Shown in pieces: positions 17,555-26,276 of a stretch of DNA of 38,594 nucleotides; position 1 is the first letter of the stretch, and each line of letters begins with the position of its first letter. The stretch comes from Physcocola sp002396385. GTDB taxonomy: Bacteria > Bacteroidota > Bacteroidia > Bacteroidales > Paludibacteraceae. Location: positions 1 through 38,594 of the forward strand of contig CAMNDM010000036.1 of assembly GCA_946535435.1 (NCBI GenBank), read 5' to 3'. The notes beneath the pieces were generated by a model. That model was not told the DNA's origin, searched no databases, and saw nothing but the letters and a program-made list of their open reading frames with translations. Position numbers and translations under genes: made by a program.

Positions 17555-19333
17555 ATGAGCAAATTAACTGAACAGGTAAAGCCTCTTGAAGATTTCGATT
17601 GGGCAACCTACGAAAATGGTGATGTCCAGGCTACTGAAAGCAAGGAGTCTCTCGAAGCAAAGTATGACAATACCCTTAATGCGCTTAAAGACAGCCAAGT
17701 CGTTATGGGTACTGTTATCTCTATGAACAAGCGCGAAGTCGTTGTTAACGTTGGTTACAAGTCCGACGGTATCATCTCTACTAACGAGTTCCGCTACAAT
17801 CCTGACTTGAAGGTCGGTGACCAGGTTGAATGTTTCATCGAAAGCCAGGAAGACAAGAAGGGCCAGTTGGTTCTTTCTCACAAGAAAGCGCGTTTGTCTC
17901 AGTCTTGGCAGCGTGTTAACGAGGCTCTCGAAAACGACGAGGTATTCAAGGGCTTGATCAAGTGCAGAACTAAGGGTGGTATGATTGTTGACGCTTTCGG
18001 TATCGAGGCGTTCCTCCCAGGCTCTCAGATCGATGTTAAGCCTATCCGCGACTACGATGTGTTCGTTGGTAAGACAATGGAATTCAAAGTCGTTAAGATT
18101 AACCAGGAATTTAAGAATGTTGTTGTTTCCCACAAGGCTCTTATCGAGGCTGAGTTGGAAGCACAGAAGAAAGATATTATCTCTCAGCTCGAAAAGGGTC
18201 AGATCCTTGAAGGTACCGTTAAGAACATTACTTCTTACGGTGTGTTCATCGACCTCGGCGGTGTCGATGGTCTCATCCACATCACTGACCTTTCTTGGGG
18301 CCGTGTTACCCATCCTGAAGAGGTTGTACACCTCGACCAGAAACTCAATGTCGTTATCCTTAACTTCGACGACGAGAAGAAGCGTATCGCTCTCGGTTTG
18401 AAGCAGCTTACCCCTCATCCTTGGGATGCTCTTGACGCTAACCTCAAGGTTGGTGACAAGGTGAAGGGTAAGGTTGTCGTTATGGCTGACTACGGAGCTT
18501 TCGTTGAAATCGCTCCTGGCGTTGAGGGTCTTATCCATGTTTCTGAAATGTCTTGGTCTCAGCACCTCCGCTCTGCTCAAGATTTCTTGAAGGTTGGCGA
18601 TGAGGTTGAGGCTGTTATCCTTACTCTCGACCGCGAAACCCGCAAGATGTCTCTCGGTATCAAGCAGCTCAAACCAGATCCATGGGAAAATATCGAAACT
18701 AAATATGCCGTTGGCTCTAAGCACACTGCCAAGGTTCGCAACTTCACCACTTTCGGTGTGTTCGTTGAATTGGAAGAAGGTGTCGATGGCTTGATCCATA
18801 TCTCTGACCTCTCTTGGACTAAGAAGTTCAAACACCCTTCTGAATTCACTCAGATTGGTGCCGACATTGAGGTGGTTGTTCTTGAAATAGACAAGGAAAA
18901 CCGTCGTCTCAGCCTGGGTCACAAGCAGCTTGAGGAAAACCCTTGGGATGCTCTTGAGGCTTCTTTCGCTGTTGACTCTATCGTTGAGGGTACTATCACT
19001 GAAATCAAGGATAAGGGCGCCGTTGTTAACCTCGGTAATGGTGTAGAAGGTTTTGCTTTCTCTAAGCAGTTGGCTAAGGAAGACGGCTCTGTCGCTAAGG
19101 AAGGCGAAAAACTCAACTTCCGTGTTACTGAGTTCAACAAAGATACTCACCACATCTCTCTCTCTCACACCCGCGTATGGCAGGCTGGTGGCGAAGATGG
19201 CGAAGGCAAGAAGAAGAAGGCTGCTGCTAAGAAGTCTGATGCTGCAGTGAACATCACTCTTGAAAAGAGCACTCTCGGTGACATCTCTGCTCTCGCTGCT
19301 TTGAAAGACAAACTTTCACAAGGTGAGAAGTAA
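17555..19333 (+). CDS. rpsA: 30S ribosomal protein S1
   Basis: A 592-residue protein with six S1 RNA-binding repeats, at about 49-110, 128-194, 215-284, 300-371, 388-457 and 475-540. The central repeats share the pattern VxxxxxYGxFVELxxGVxGLIHxSxxSW. The second repeat is the most diverged, as in other bacteria. A lysine/alanine-rich linker at 550-562 precedes a short C-terminal tail. S1 brings mRNA to the 30S subunit. In Bacteroidetes, initiation depends little on Shine-Dalgarno pairing, in line with the AT-rich leader here. Codon use is very regular, as expected for a highly expressed gene. Confidence 0.96.
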   Translation: MSKLTEQVKPLEDFDWATYENGDVQATESKESLEAKYDNTLNALKDSQVVMGTVISMNKREVVVNVGYKSDGIISTNEFRYNPDLKVGDQVECFIESQEDKKGQLVLSHKKARLSQSWQRVNEALENDEVFKGLIKCRTKGGMIVDAFGIEAFLPGSQIDVKPIRDYDVFVGKTMEFKVVKINQEFKNVVVSHKALIEAELEAQKKDIISQLEKGQILEGTVKNITSYGVFIDLGGVDGLIHITDLSWGRVTHPEEVVHLDQKLNVVILNFDDEKKRIALGLKQLTPHPWDALDANLKVGDKVKGKVVVMADYGAFVEIAPGVEGLIHVSEMSWSQHLRSAQDFLKVGDEVEAVILTLDRETRKMSLGIKQLKPDPWENIETKYAVGSKHTAKVRNFTTFGVFVELEEGVDGLIHISDLSWTKKFKHPSEFTQIGADIEVVVLEIDKENRRLSLGHKQLEENPWDALEASFAVDSIVEGTITEIKDKGAVVNLGNGVEGFAFSKQLAKEDGSVAKEGEKLNFRVTEFNKDTHHISLSHTRVWQAGGEDGEGKKKKAAAKKSDAAVNITLEKSTLGDISALAALKDKLSQGEK

Positions 19334-19381
19334 ATATAAAAAAAATCGCCATGTGTTGTAAAACATATCTCAGAAAATATA

Positions 19382-19389
19382 TATATTTG
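19382..19389 (+). promoter_or_regulatory. -7 promoter box for the OmpA-family gene
   Basis: TATATTTG is a full TAnnTTTG match 58 bases ahead of the ATG. A TTG at 19356-19358 is 23 bases upstream. Confidence 0.5.
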
Positions 19390-19447
19390 CAACACAATTT
19401 GATTTTATTCTAGAAAAGAAAAGTTTTAATTTATTTGAATATCTTTT

Positions 19448-20689
19448 ATGAAAAGAAAATTCTTAGGCTTATTTGTAGCATCTGCTGTTGCATGCAACGC
19501 TTTTGCACAGGAAGAGGTTGCGGTTGATTCTGCTGCAGCTAAGGGTTTGTGCCACTGGTCTCTCCAGGCTCATGGTGGTGTAAACGTTATCAACTGGTCA
19601 AAGTCAAACGATCGCGCATCTTTGATGCCAAACTCAGACTTCAACGGTCAGTTCGGTGCTCAGGTTGAATATACTTTCAATCCTTTGTGGGGCCTTGGTT
19701 TGGACTACACTTATGCGTTGAACAACCAGAAGAAGTACGATAACGCTTCTCACGAAATCTCTTTGTTCGCTTCTTCAAACCTTTCTAACCTTTTGGCTAA
19801 GTATCGTTCTGCTGGCTGGCAGAAGTTCAATGCTTACCTGAATGGTGGTTTGGGCGCACAGATTTACGATTACGAAGTTACTGAAGGCGCTAGAAAAGGC
19901 TACGAAAACGATGGTGCTAAACCTTTCGCTTGGTTGGGCTTGAACTTCGAGTACAACGTTTCTAAGTACTTCGCTATCGGTTTGGATGGTCAGGCTAGAA
20001 GAGCTACTACCAAACAGTGGCACCCACGTGAAGACGGCGGCGCATGGCAGTTGATGGCTGACCTCGGTGTCCGCTTCAAGTTCGGTGGCGACCGCAACGT
20101 TCGCAACGTAGCGCTTGTTGATTACGAACCTAAGGTTGAAGTGCCAGATATCACTCCATTGCTTGACGAACAGAAACGTCAGGCTGCTGAAATGACTTCT
20201 CGTCTTGAGGAGCAGATCAACAACCAGAACGCTCAGATCGCTAAGCTTCAGAACGAGTTGAAGGCTACTCAGGATTCTTTGAACAAGCACATCCGCGACA
20301 CTAAGCCTGCTGTTCGTTACACTCCTACTAAGGAAGAGGACGAAATCATCAAGACTGCATTCTCTCAATTGGAGTTCGAGTCTGCTAAGGCTATCATCAA
20401 ACAGTCTTCTTACTCTTCTCTCGATGGTCTTGCTACTTTGTTGAAGGCTCACCAGGAATGGACTGTTACTTTGAAGGGTTACACCGACAACTCTGGTCAG
20501 GCTGCTAAGAACCTTCAGCTTTCTAAGGATCGTGCCGCTGCTGTTAAGGCTTACTTGGTTAACAAGGGCGTTAGCGCTTCTAAGATCCAGTCATTCGGTT
20601 ATGGTTCTGCTAACCCTGTAGCTTCTAACACTACTTTGGCTGGCCGTGCTAAGAACCGCCGTGTTGAAATCGAACTTTACTCTAAGTAA
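19448..20689 (+). CDS. OmpA family outer-membrane protein
   Basis: A 413-residue protein. Residues 1-21 are a signal peptide (MKRKFLGLFVASAVACNAFA, then Q) with cleavage after AFA. Residues about 25-220 have the alternating aromatic pattern of a beta barrel (WSLQAHGGVNVINWSK onward). A coiled-coil linker lies at about 235-285 (DEQKRQAAEMTSRLEEQINN). The C-terminal OmpA peptidoglycan-binding domain at about 300-413 has the conserved LKGYTDNSGQ and GRAKNRRVEIELY motifs. It tethers the outer membrane to peptidoglycan and is likely abundant. The gene stands alone, with its own promoter box and a strong terminator. Confidence 0.92.
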   Translation: MKRKFLGLFVASAVACNAFAQEEVAVDSAAAKGLCHWSLQAHGGVNVINWSKSNDRASLMPNSDFNGQFGAQVEYTFNPLWGLGLDYTYALNNQKKYDNASHEISLFASSNLSNLLAKYRSAGWQKFNAYLNGGLGAQIYDYEVTEGARKGYENDGAKPFAWLGLNFEYNVSKYFAIGLDGQARRATTKQWHPREDGGAWQLMADLGVRFKFGGDRNVRNVALVDYEPKVEVPDITPLLDEQKRQAAEMTSRLEEQINNQNAQIAKLQNELKATQDSLNKHIRDTKPAVRYTPTKEEDEIIKTAFSQLEFESAKAIIKQSSYSSLDGLATLLKAHQEWTVTLKGYTDNSGQAAKNLQLSKDRAAAVKAYLVNKGVSASKIQSFGYGSANPVASNTTLAGRAKNRRVEIELYSK

Positions 20690-20717
20690 TTAGATTAAAT
20701 AAATTTCAAACATATTT

Positions 20718-20748
20718 AAGGGAAACTCGTTCGAGTTTCCCTTTTTTT
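20718..20748 (+). terminator. Rho-independent terminator of the OmpA-family gene
   Basis: A near-perfect inverted repeat, AAGGGAAACTCG at 20718-20729 and CGAGTTTCCCTT at 20732-20743, runs directly into a stretch of seven T. Confidence 0.9.
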
Positions 20749-20808
20749 GTTTCTTATGCTTTCAATTTGTTACTTCTCGTCTATGTGGCTTTTTTCAACC
20801 CTCCTTTA

Positions 20809-20840
20809 TTGTCTTTTCTACCTAATTTTCATTAATTTTG
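20809..20840 (+). promoter_or_regulatory. Promoter of asnS
   Basis: The -7 box TAATTTTG lies at 20833-20840 and a TTG at 20809-20811 is 21 bases upstream, within Bacteroidetes spacing. The ATG is 59 bases downstream. Confidence 0.6.
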
Positions 20841-20899
20841 TGAAAATTTAATCAAACGGGGGGTAAACCCTATTTATTTCAACTTTTTTAATTAATAAA

Positions 20900-22303
20900 A
20901 TGGAAATTCGTAGAACTAAGATTGTTGATGCAGTCAAAATGACCACCTACGATGTTAAGGTTAACGTCAAAGGTTGGGTTCGTACAAAAAGAGGTAACAA
21001 AAATGTAAGTTTTATCGCTCTTAATGACGGTTCTACTATTAATAATATCCAGATTGTTGCCGATGCCAGCAAGTTTTCTGAAGAACTGATGAAAGATGTT
21101 ACCACTGGTGCGTGTCTTTCTGTTGTTGGTACTCTGGTTAAGTCAATGGGCGCTGGTCAGGCTGTTGAAATTCAAGCCGATTCTATTGAAATCTACGGCA
21201 AGGCCGATCCTAACGAGTATCCTTTGCAGAAGAAGGGGCATTCGTTCGAATATCTTCGCGAAATTGCCCATCTCCGTCCGCGTACTAATACGTTCGGTGC
21301 TGTTTTCCGCATCCGCCACAATATGGCTATGGCCATCCACACTTTCTTTCACCAGAAAGGTTTCTTCTATTTCCATACGCCTATCATTACCGCTAGCGAT
21401 TGTGAGGGTGCCGGCCAGATGTTCCAGGTGACTACCAAGAACCTTTACGATTTGAAGAAGGACGAGAACGGTAGCATTGTTTACGACGACGATTTCTTCG
21501 GAAAAATGACTTCTCTCACCGTCTCTGGTCAGTTAGAGGGTGAACTTGGCGCTACTGCGCTGGGCAATATCTATACTTTTGGGCCTACTTTCCGTGCCGA
21601 AAACTCGAATACACCTCGTCACTTGGCCGAATTCTGGATGATTGAGCCTGAAATGGCATTCTACGATATCAAAGACAATATGGATATCGCTGAGGAGTTT
21701 ATCAAGTACTGCGTTAAATGGGCGCTCGACAATTGTGCCGACGATTTGCAGTTCCTGAACAATATGATTGATAAAACCCTTATCGACCGCTTGAAGAGTG
21801 TCATCGACTGCGAGTTCGTACGCCTGCCATATACCGAGGGTATCAAGATTCTTGAAGACGCTATCGCTAAAGGCCACAAGTTCGAATTCCCTGTTTATTG
21901 GGGTTGTGACTTGGCTTCCGAACACGAACGCTTCCTTGTTGAACAGCATTTCAAACGTCCGGTTATCCTTACCGACTATCCGAAGGAAATCAAGGCTTTC
22001 TATATGAAGCAGAACGACGACGGCAAGACTGTTCGTGCTATGGATGTCTTGTTCCCTACTATCGGTGAGATTATCGGTGGCTCTGAGCGTGAGGAATCTT
22101 ACGATAAACTGATGGCGCGTATTAAGGAACTCAATATCCCTATGAAGGATATGTGGTGGTACCTCGATACCCGTAAGTTCGGTTCTTGCCCTCACTCTGG
22201 TTTCGGTCTCGGTTTTGAACGTCTGCTCCTTTTCGTTACCGGTATGCAGAACATACGCGACGTTATTCCGTTCCCAAGAACTCCAAAAACAGCCGAATTC
22301 TAA
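20900..22303 (+). CDS. asnS: Asparagine--tRNA ligase
   Basis: A 467-residue class II aminoacyl-tRNA synthetase. The N-terminal OB-fold anticodon-binding domain covers about 15-105 (VKGWVRTKRGNKNVSFIALN). Catalytic motifs are all present: motif 1 in HLRPRTNTFGAVFRIRHNM, motif 2 in FGPTFRAENSNTPRHLAEFW and motif 3 in GFGLGFERLLLFVTG. The sequence AENSNTPRHLAEFWMIEPE is typical of AsnRS rather than AspRS. The length is the usual 460-470. It charges tRNA-Asn directly. It is monocistronic between a clear promoter and a clear terminator. Confidence 0.97.
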   Translation: MEIRRTKIVDAVKMTTYDVKVNVKGWVRTKRGNKNVSFIALNDGSTINNIQIVADASKFSEELMKDVTTGACLSVVGTLVKSMGAGQAVEIQADSIEIYGKADPNEYPLQKKGHSFEYLREIAHLRPRTNTFGAVFRIRHNMAMAIHTFFHQKGFFYFHTPIITASDCEGAGQMFQVTTKNLYDLKKDENGSIVYDDDFFGKMTSLTVSGQLEGELGATALGNIYTFGPTFRAENSNTPRHLAEFWMIEPEMAFYDIKDNMDIAEEFIKYCVKWALDNCADDLQFLNNMIDKTLIDRLKSVIDCEFVRLPYTEGIKILEDAIAKGHKFEFPVYWGCDLASEHERFLVEQHFKRPVILTDYPKEIKAFYMKQNDDGKTVRAMDVLFPTIGEIIGGSEREESYDKLMARIKELNIPMKDMWWYLDTRKFGSCPHSGFGLGFERLLLFVTGMQNIRDVIPFPRTPKTAEF

Positions 22304-22328
22304 TCGTTGCGGTTTTTATTACATACAG

Positions 22329-22361
22329 GGCGTTAATTGCATTGCAGTTAACGCCTTTTTT
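22329..22361 (+). terminator. Rho-independent terminator of asnS
   Basis: GGCGTTAA at 22329-22336 pairs with TTAACGCC at 22348-22355, with an inner TGC/GCA stem, followed by a run of six T. The T-rich tail leads into the -33 box of the next promoter. Confidence 0.88.
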
Positions 22362-22362
22362 A

Positions 22363-22394
22363 TTTGCGCATCCCTATCCATTTCTCTATTTTTG
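22363..22394 (+). promoter_or_regulatory. Promoter of the GH9 - hisA - hisIE - metF run
   Basis: This is the best promoter match in the window: TTTG at 22363-22366, a 20-base spacer, and TATTTTTG at 22387-22394. The first ATG follows 20 bases later, at 22415. Confidence 0.72.
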
Positions 22395-22414
22395 TATATT
22401 GAATTCTTTTAATT

Positions 22415-24196
22415 ATGCCGATGAATAAGTTTTACGCTATGGCTTTGGCAACGGCTTTTTCTGCCTCTTCTGCCTCTGCTTACGATTTTTCTAATTATAA
22501 TTCGAATTTTTCTGCGTCCGACTACCGCGAGGCCCTTAATATGGGGCTTAAGTTCTATGGCGGCCAGCGTTGTGGTGATAACCATAACTGGATGCTGGTC
22601 GACAACGATAAGGTGACAAAAAAATATTGCCACACGAAAGATGGCCAGGGCTCGGTCAATGGTGGGGGCAATGGTAGTTACGACTTGACGGGTGGCTGGC
22701 ACGATTGTGGCGACCACATAAAGGTGGCTACTACAATGGGTTATGCGGCTATCTCGCTGCTGGTTGCTTACGATGTTTGGCCTGAAGCCTTCCAAGATAA
22801 TTACGATGAGGCCTATGGTGCTCCAAACCGTGTCCCTGATGTGCTTGACGAGGCCAAGATTGCTACCGACTACTTTATGAAATGTTTCCTCGACAATGGC
22901 AAGACTTTCGTCTATTATGTTGGTGCCGAAGGCGACCACAACCGCTGGATGACTAGCTCGGTACAGAGTTCCGAGTCGGTTGAAAATGGTGGCGATCCGC
23001 GACCTGTCTGGACAACAAACTCTCTTGGTGGACCACAGGCGGCCAACTATGCCTCTGCGCTGGCGCTGATGGCGAAACATTATCCCGATGCGGAATACCG
23101 TAGCAAATGTGCCGAATACGCTAAAATTGCCTATGCTTACGCAAAAGATCATAAAGATAAAAACGTTACTATCCCGATTTTTTATCCAAGCCTTAACGAA
23201 GAATGGACCGACGAGTTGAGCCTTGCCGCTATTTTGTTGTATAATCTGACGGACGATGCAACTTACAAGACCGAGGCTATCGGTTATTTACAGGGTAAGT
23301 GGGAATCTAATTCGCCACTCGCATGGGATACGGAGTCTGACTATGCTTACTACTATATAGTTAAAGCTGATCCTAATGCGTCGAACGGACAGGGTGGTAA
23401 TATTGCCAATTTCTTGCGCAAAAATGTGTATGGTCTTCATCTGGAAACGGCGAAAGCCGATAATAATGGCTTCCCTTATTATAAAAGCAGATGGGGAACC
23501 AATAAGTTGGCGCTGGGTGGCGCCGCTGCTGCTGCCCTTTATTCGAAGTTGGTGGCCGATGGGGTGCTTACTTCTTCTGAAGATTTGAAACTGGCCGATA
23601 ATTTCAACCAGAGAATTGTTGATTATGTCCTCGGAAATAATGAGTTTAACCATACATTCCTGCATGGTTACAAAGGTGATTTCACTTTCCGCATCCATCA
23701 TCGAAACGCTATGGGGCGTAACGACAATCCTCCTACTAAAACTAAGAATGAAGCCGACTTTATGTTTGCCAGCGGTGGTGTGATTGGTGGTCCTAGTAAC
23801 CCTGGCGTATTCCAGAATATTATTGAGGGTGGCTCTTCTTACACTGAAACTGAGGGCGGATGCGATTATAACGCTCCGTTTATTGTTGCTATTGCCAATA
23901 TCGTTGCCACGCTCGACCCTGTGCCCGTTACTGGTGTGAAGAATGCCGATGCCTCTAAGTTCAATGTGTATCCTACTGTTTGCGACGACTATGTGGTTGT
24001 TGAACCTCTCGAAGTGGCGTACGATGGCGATGGCATCATCAATGTAGTATCGACGACGGGTCAAACCCTTCTCTCGGCGCGCACCAATGGCGCTGTTCCC
24101 GTTGTATTACCGACTAGTGGTCTGCCTAGGGGGATATATGTAGTTAATATCAATTTCGAGGGAGGTAAAAAGTCCTACAAAATAATCAAGCAGTAA
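22415..24196 (+). CDS. Secreted GH9 endoglucanase with a type IX secretion sorting tail
   Basis: A 593-residue protein. Residues 1-22 are a signal peptide ending ASA before YDF. The alternative start Met3 is equally possible. The GH9 (alpha/alpha)6 domain spans about 30-495, with the hallmark GGWHDCGDHIK at 93-103 carrying the candidate base and metal Asp residues (D97, D100), the HHR segment near 425, and the C-terminal TEGGCDYNAPF block where the acid Glu lies. Residues about 514-593 form a type A T9SS C-terminal domain (KFNVYPT, then GLPRGIYVVNI and SYKIIKQ). Predicted role: cell-surface or secreted cellulose or beta-glucan cleavage. It is the first gene of a run in which hisA starts only 3 bases later. 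Confidence 0.92.
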   Translation: MPMNKFYAMALATAFSASSASAYDFSNYNSNFSASDYREALNMGLKFYGGQRCGDNHNWMLVDNDKVTKKYCHTKDGQGSVNGGGNGSYDLTGGWHDCGDHIKVATTMGYAAISLLVAYDVWPEAFQDNYDEAYGAPNRVPDVLDEAKIATDYFMKCFLDNGKTFVYYVGAEGDHNRWMTSSVQSSESVENGGDPRPVWTTNSLGGPQAANYASALALMAKHYPDAEYRSKCAEYAKIAYAYAKDHKDKNVTIPIFYPSLNEEWTDELSLAAILLYNLTDDATYKTEAIGYLQGKWESNSPLAWDTESDYAYYYIVKADPNASNGQGGNIANFLRKNVYGLHLETAKADNNGFPYYKSRWGTNKLALGGAAAAALYSKLVADGVLTSSEDLKLADNFNQRIVDYVLGNNEFNHTFLHGYKGDFTFRIHHRNAMGRNDNPPTKTKNEADFMFASGGVIGGPSNPGVFQNIIEGGSSYTETEGGCDYNAPFIVAIANIVATLDPVPVTGVKNADASKFNVYPTVCDDYVVVEPLEVAYDGDGIINVVSTTGQTLLSARTNGAVPVVLPTSGLPRGIYVVNINFEGGKKSYKIIKQ

Positions 24197-24199
24197 AAA

Positions 24200-24928
24200 A
24201 TGGCTAAAATAGATATTATTCCTGCTATCGATATTATTGAGGGGAAGTGTGTCAGACTCTCCCAAGGCGACTACGACCAGAAAAAGGTCTATAACGAAGA
24301 TCCCTGCGAGGTGGCCCTCATGTTCCAAGATGCGGGTATCACTCGCCTGCATTGTGTTGACTTAGACGGTGCTAAGGCTAAACACATTGTCAACTACAAG
24401 GTTTTGGAGAAAATTGCTTCTCGCACAAACCTTGTGATCGATTTTGGAGGTGGCTTAAAGTCTGACGACGACCTGCGTATCGCTTTCGAGTGTGGCGCTG
24501 CTATGGTTACCGGCGGAAGCATTGCGGTTAAAGACCCCGATACCTTCTTAAAATGGATCGACAAGTTCGGGGCCGACCGTATTATTCTTGGTGCCGATGC
24601 AAAAGACGGTAAAATCGCCGTCAGTGGTTGGCAGGAAACGACTTCTCAAGATCTTGTCCCTTTCATCGGTTCCTTCAAACAGAGGGGAATCTCTAAGGTT
24701 ATCTGTACCGATATCGCCAGGGACGGCATGCTGCAGGGTCCTTCTGTCGACCTCTATAAACAAATTCTTTCCGAATATAACGACCTCTATCTTATTGCCA
24801 GCGGTGGGGTTAGCTCTATCGACGATATTCACCGGTTGGACGAGGCTGGTGTCCCTGCTGTTATTACGGGGAAGGCTATTTACGAGGGATATATTAAACT
24901 GGCCGATTTGGCCGCTTTTATTGGTTGA
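24200..24928 (+). CDS. hisA: Phosphoribosylformimino-AICAR ribotide isomerase HisA
   Basis: A 242-residue TIM-barrel enzyme of histidine synthesis (ProFAR isomerase). The N-terminal IIPAIDIIEGKCVRLSQGDY carries the catalytic Asp at position 11. The glycine-rich phosphate loops are FGGGLKS and ASGGVSS, the latter near the C-terminus. The central GADAKDGKIAVSGW holds the second catalytic Asp. Length is normal. It starts 3 bases after the cellulase stop and is followed at once by hisIE. The usual Bacteroidales neighbour hisF is not between them. Confidence 0.96.
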   Translation: MAKIDIIPAIDIIEGKCVRLSQGDYDQKKVYNEDPCEVALMFQDAGITRLHCVDLDGAKAKHIVNYKVLEKIASRTNLVIDFGGGLKSDDDLRIAFECGAAMVTGGSIAVKDPDTFLKWIDKFGADRIILGADAKDGKIAVSGWQETTSQDLVPFIGSFKQRGISKVICTDIARDGMLQGPSVDLYKQILSEYNDLYLIASGGVSSIDDIHRLDEAGVPAVITGKAIYEGYIKLADLAAFIG

Positions 24929-24933
24929 TTTTT

Positions 24934-25539
24934 ATGAAACCTGATTTCGATAAAATGGGTGGGCTGGTTCCCGCCATTATTCAAGATGCTGATACGCGTA
25001 AGGTCCTGATGCTGGGATTTATGAACGAGGAGGCGTTTAATAAAACGGTTGAGACTAAAAAGGTGACTTTCTATAGCCGGACCCGTCAGAAGTTGTGGAC
25101 GAAGGGTGAAACTAGTGGAAACTTCCTCAATATGGTTTCTATGGCTATCGATTGCGATAACGATACGTTACTGGTCCAAGTGCATCCTGTCGGTCCTGTC
25201 TGTCACACTGGTACGGATACCTGCTGGGGTGATACAAACACTGCCGACCTCAATTTCCTTTCTTCCTTGCAAGACCTTATTGAGGCACGTAAGGCTGAGA
25301 TGCCCGAAGGCTCTTACACAACAAAACTGTTTGCCGATGGGGTTAACCGTATGGCACAGATGGTAGGGGAGGAGGCGCTCTCTACGCTTATTTCCGCTAC
25401 ACACGGCACCGATGAACAGGTGATTAGCGAGTCGGCCGATTTGCTTTACCACCTTATGGTTCTTCTTTCTTCTAAAAATCTGCGTATCGACGACGTGGTC
25501 GCTGAATTGCACAAACGACGTCATAACGCTACAAAATAA
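24934..25539 (+). CDS. hisIE: Bifunctional phosphoribosyl-AMP cyclohydrolase / phosphoribosyl-ATP pyrophosphatase HisIE
   Basis: About 201 residues. The N-terminal HisI part has LMLGFMNEEAFNKT, FYSRTRQKLWTKGETSGN and the metal-binding Cys segment HPVGPVCHTGTDTCWG. The C-terminal HisE part (about 110-200) has the helical pyrophosphatase pattern EEALSTLISA and SESADLLYHLMVLL. Together they catalyse steps 2 and 3 of histidine synthesis. The start is taken as the ATG at 24934, 5 bases after the hisA stop. A TTG at 24925 would overlap hisA and is less likely. Fused HisIE is the rule in this phylum. Confidence 0.95.
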   Translation: MKPDFDKMGGLVPAIIQDADTRKVLMLGFMNEEAFNKTVETKKVTFYSRTRQKLWTKGETSGNFLNMVSMAIDCDNDTLLVQVHPVGPVCHTGTDTCWGDTNTADLNFLSSLQDLIEARKAEMPEGSYTTKLFADGVNRMAQMVGEEALSTLISATHGTDEQVISESADLLYHLMVLLSSKNLRIDDVVAELHKRRHNATK

Positions 25540-25547
25540 GTTCTGGA

Positions 25548-26276
25548 ATGCAGATGACCGATTCTAATCTTTTTATCGATTACAAGGGCGTTAATGTCTC
25601 TTACAACGATATCGACGTCTTGCGTAATGTCTTCTTTAAACTGGGCAAGGGCGAAATTGTTTATCTGATAGGGCGTGTCGGTTGCGGTAAATCTACTCTC
25701 TTGAAGTCTTTTTATGCCGAGGCGAAGATTTCTGGCGGTGAGGCGCGCGTGCTTGATTATGATTTGACCACGATGCCCGGGAAACAGGTCCCTTTCCTCA
25801 GACGCAAGCTGGGTATCGTTTTCCAAGATTTCAAACTGCTTACCGACCGCACTGTTAATGCCAATCTTGAGTTCGTTTTACGGGCTACAGATATGAAGGA
25901 CTCTGCTAGCATTAACCGGCGTATCAAAGAAGTGCTCGATTTTGTGGGTATGACGAATAAGGGTTACAAAATGCCCCATGAACTGTCGGGTGGCGAACAA
26001 CAGAGGGTGGTCATCGCTAGGGCGCTGTTAAACAACCCGCAGGTTATTCTTGCCGACGAGCCCACTGGTAACCTCGATGCGCACACGGGTAAGGAAATCA
26101 TGCAGTTGATTTACCAGGTTGTTGAATCGGGTACGTCCGTGGTTATGGCTACACACAACATGCGCTGGGTTTCTATGTTCCCCGGTAGGGTGTTGCATTG
26201 TGTGGAGGGCAGGCTCTCCGAAATTCCGGCTTCCCAACTTGAAAACTTTACTTTAGACGATTTTTACAATTTATGA
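25548..26276 (+). CDS. FtsE-like ABC transporter ATP-binding protein
   Basis: A 242-residue ABC ATPase. Walker A is GRVGCGKST at 42-50, the signature is LSGGEQQR, and Walker B is VILADEPTGNLD, followed by the switch His in ATHNMR. The sequence is closest in style to FtsE, the ATPase that works with the membrane protein FtsX in cell division and activates peptidoglycan hydrolases. ftsX is not in the window. It starts 8 bases after hisIE, and its stop overlaps the metF start by 4 bases (ATGA). The FtsE identity is probable; another MacB/LolD-type partner cannot be excluded. Confidence 0.85.
   Translation: MQMTDSNLFIDYKGVNVSYNDIDVLRNVFFKLGKGEIVYLIGRVGCGKSTLLKSFYAEAKISGGEARVLDYDLTTMPGKQVPFLRRKLGIVFQDFKLLTDRTVNANLEFVLRATDMKDSASINRRIKEVLDFVGMTNKGYKMPHELSGGEQQRVVIARALLNNPQVILADEPTGNLDAHTGKEIMQLIYQVVESGTSVVMATHNMRWVSMFPGRVLHCVEGRLSEIPASQLENFTLDDFYNL

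Noticed and set aside
17564..19168. A 534-codon open frame on the minus strand
   Set aside because: It is antisense to rpsA and arises from its regular codon use.
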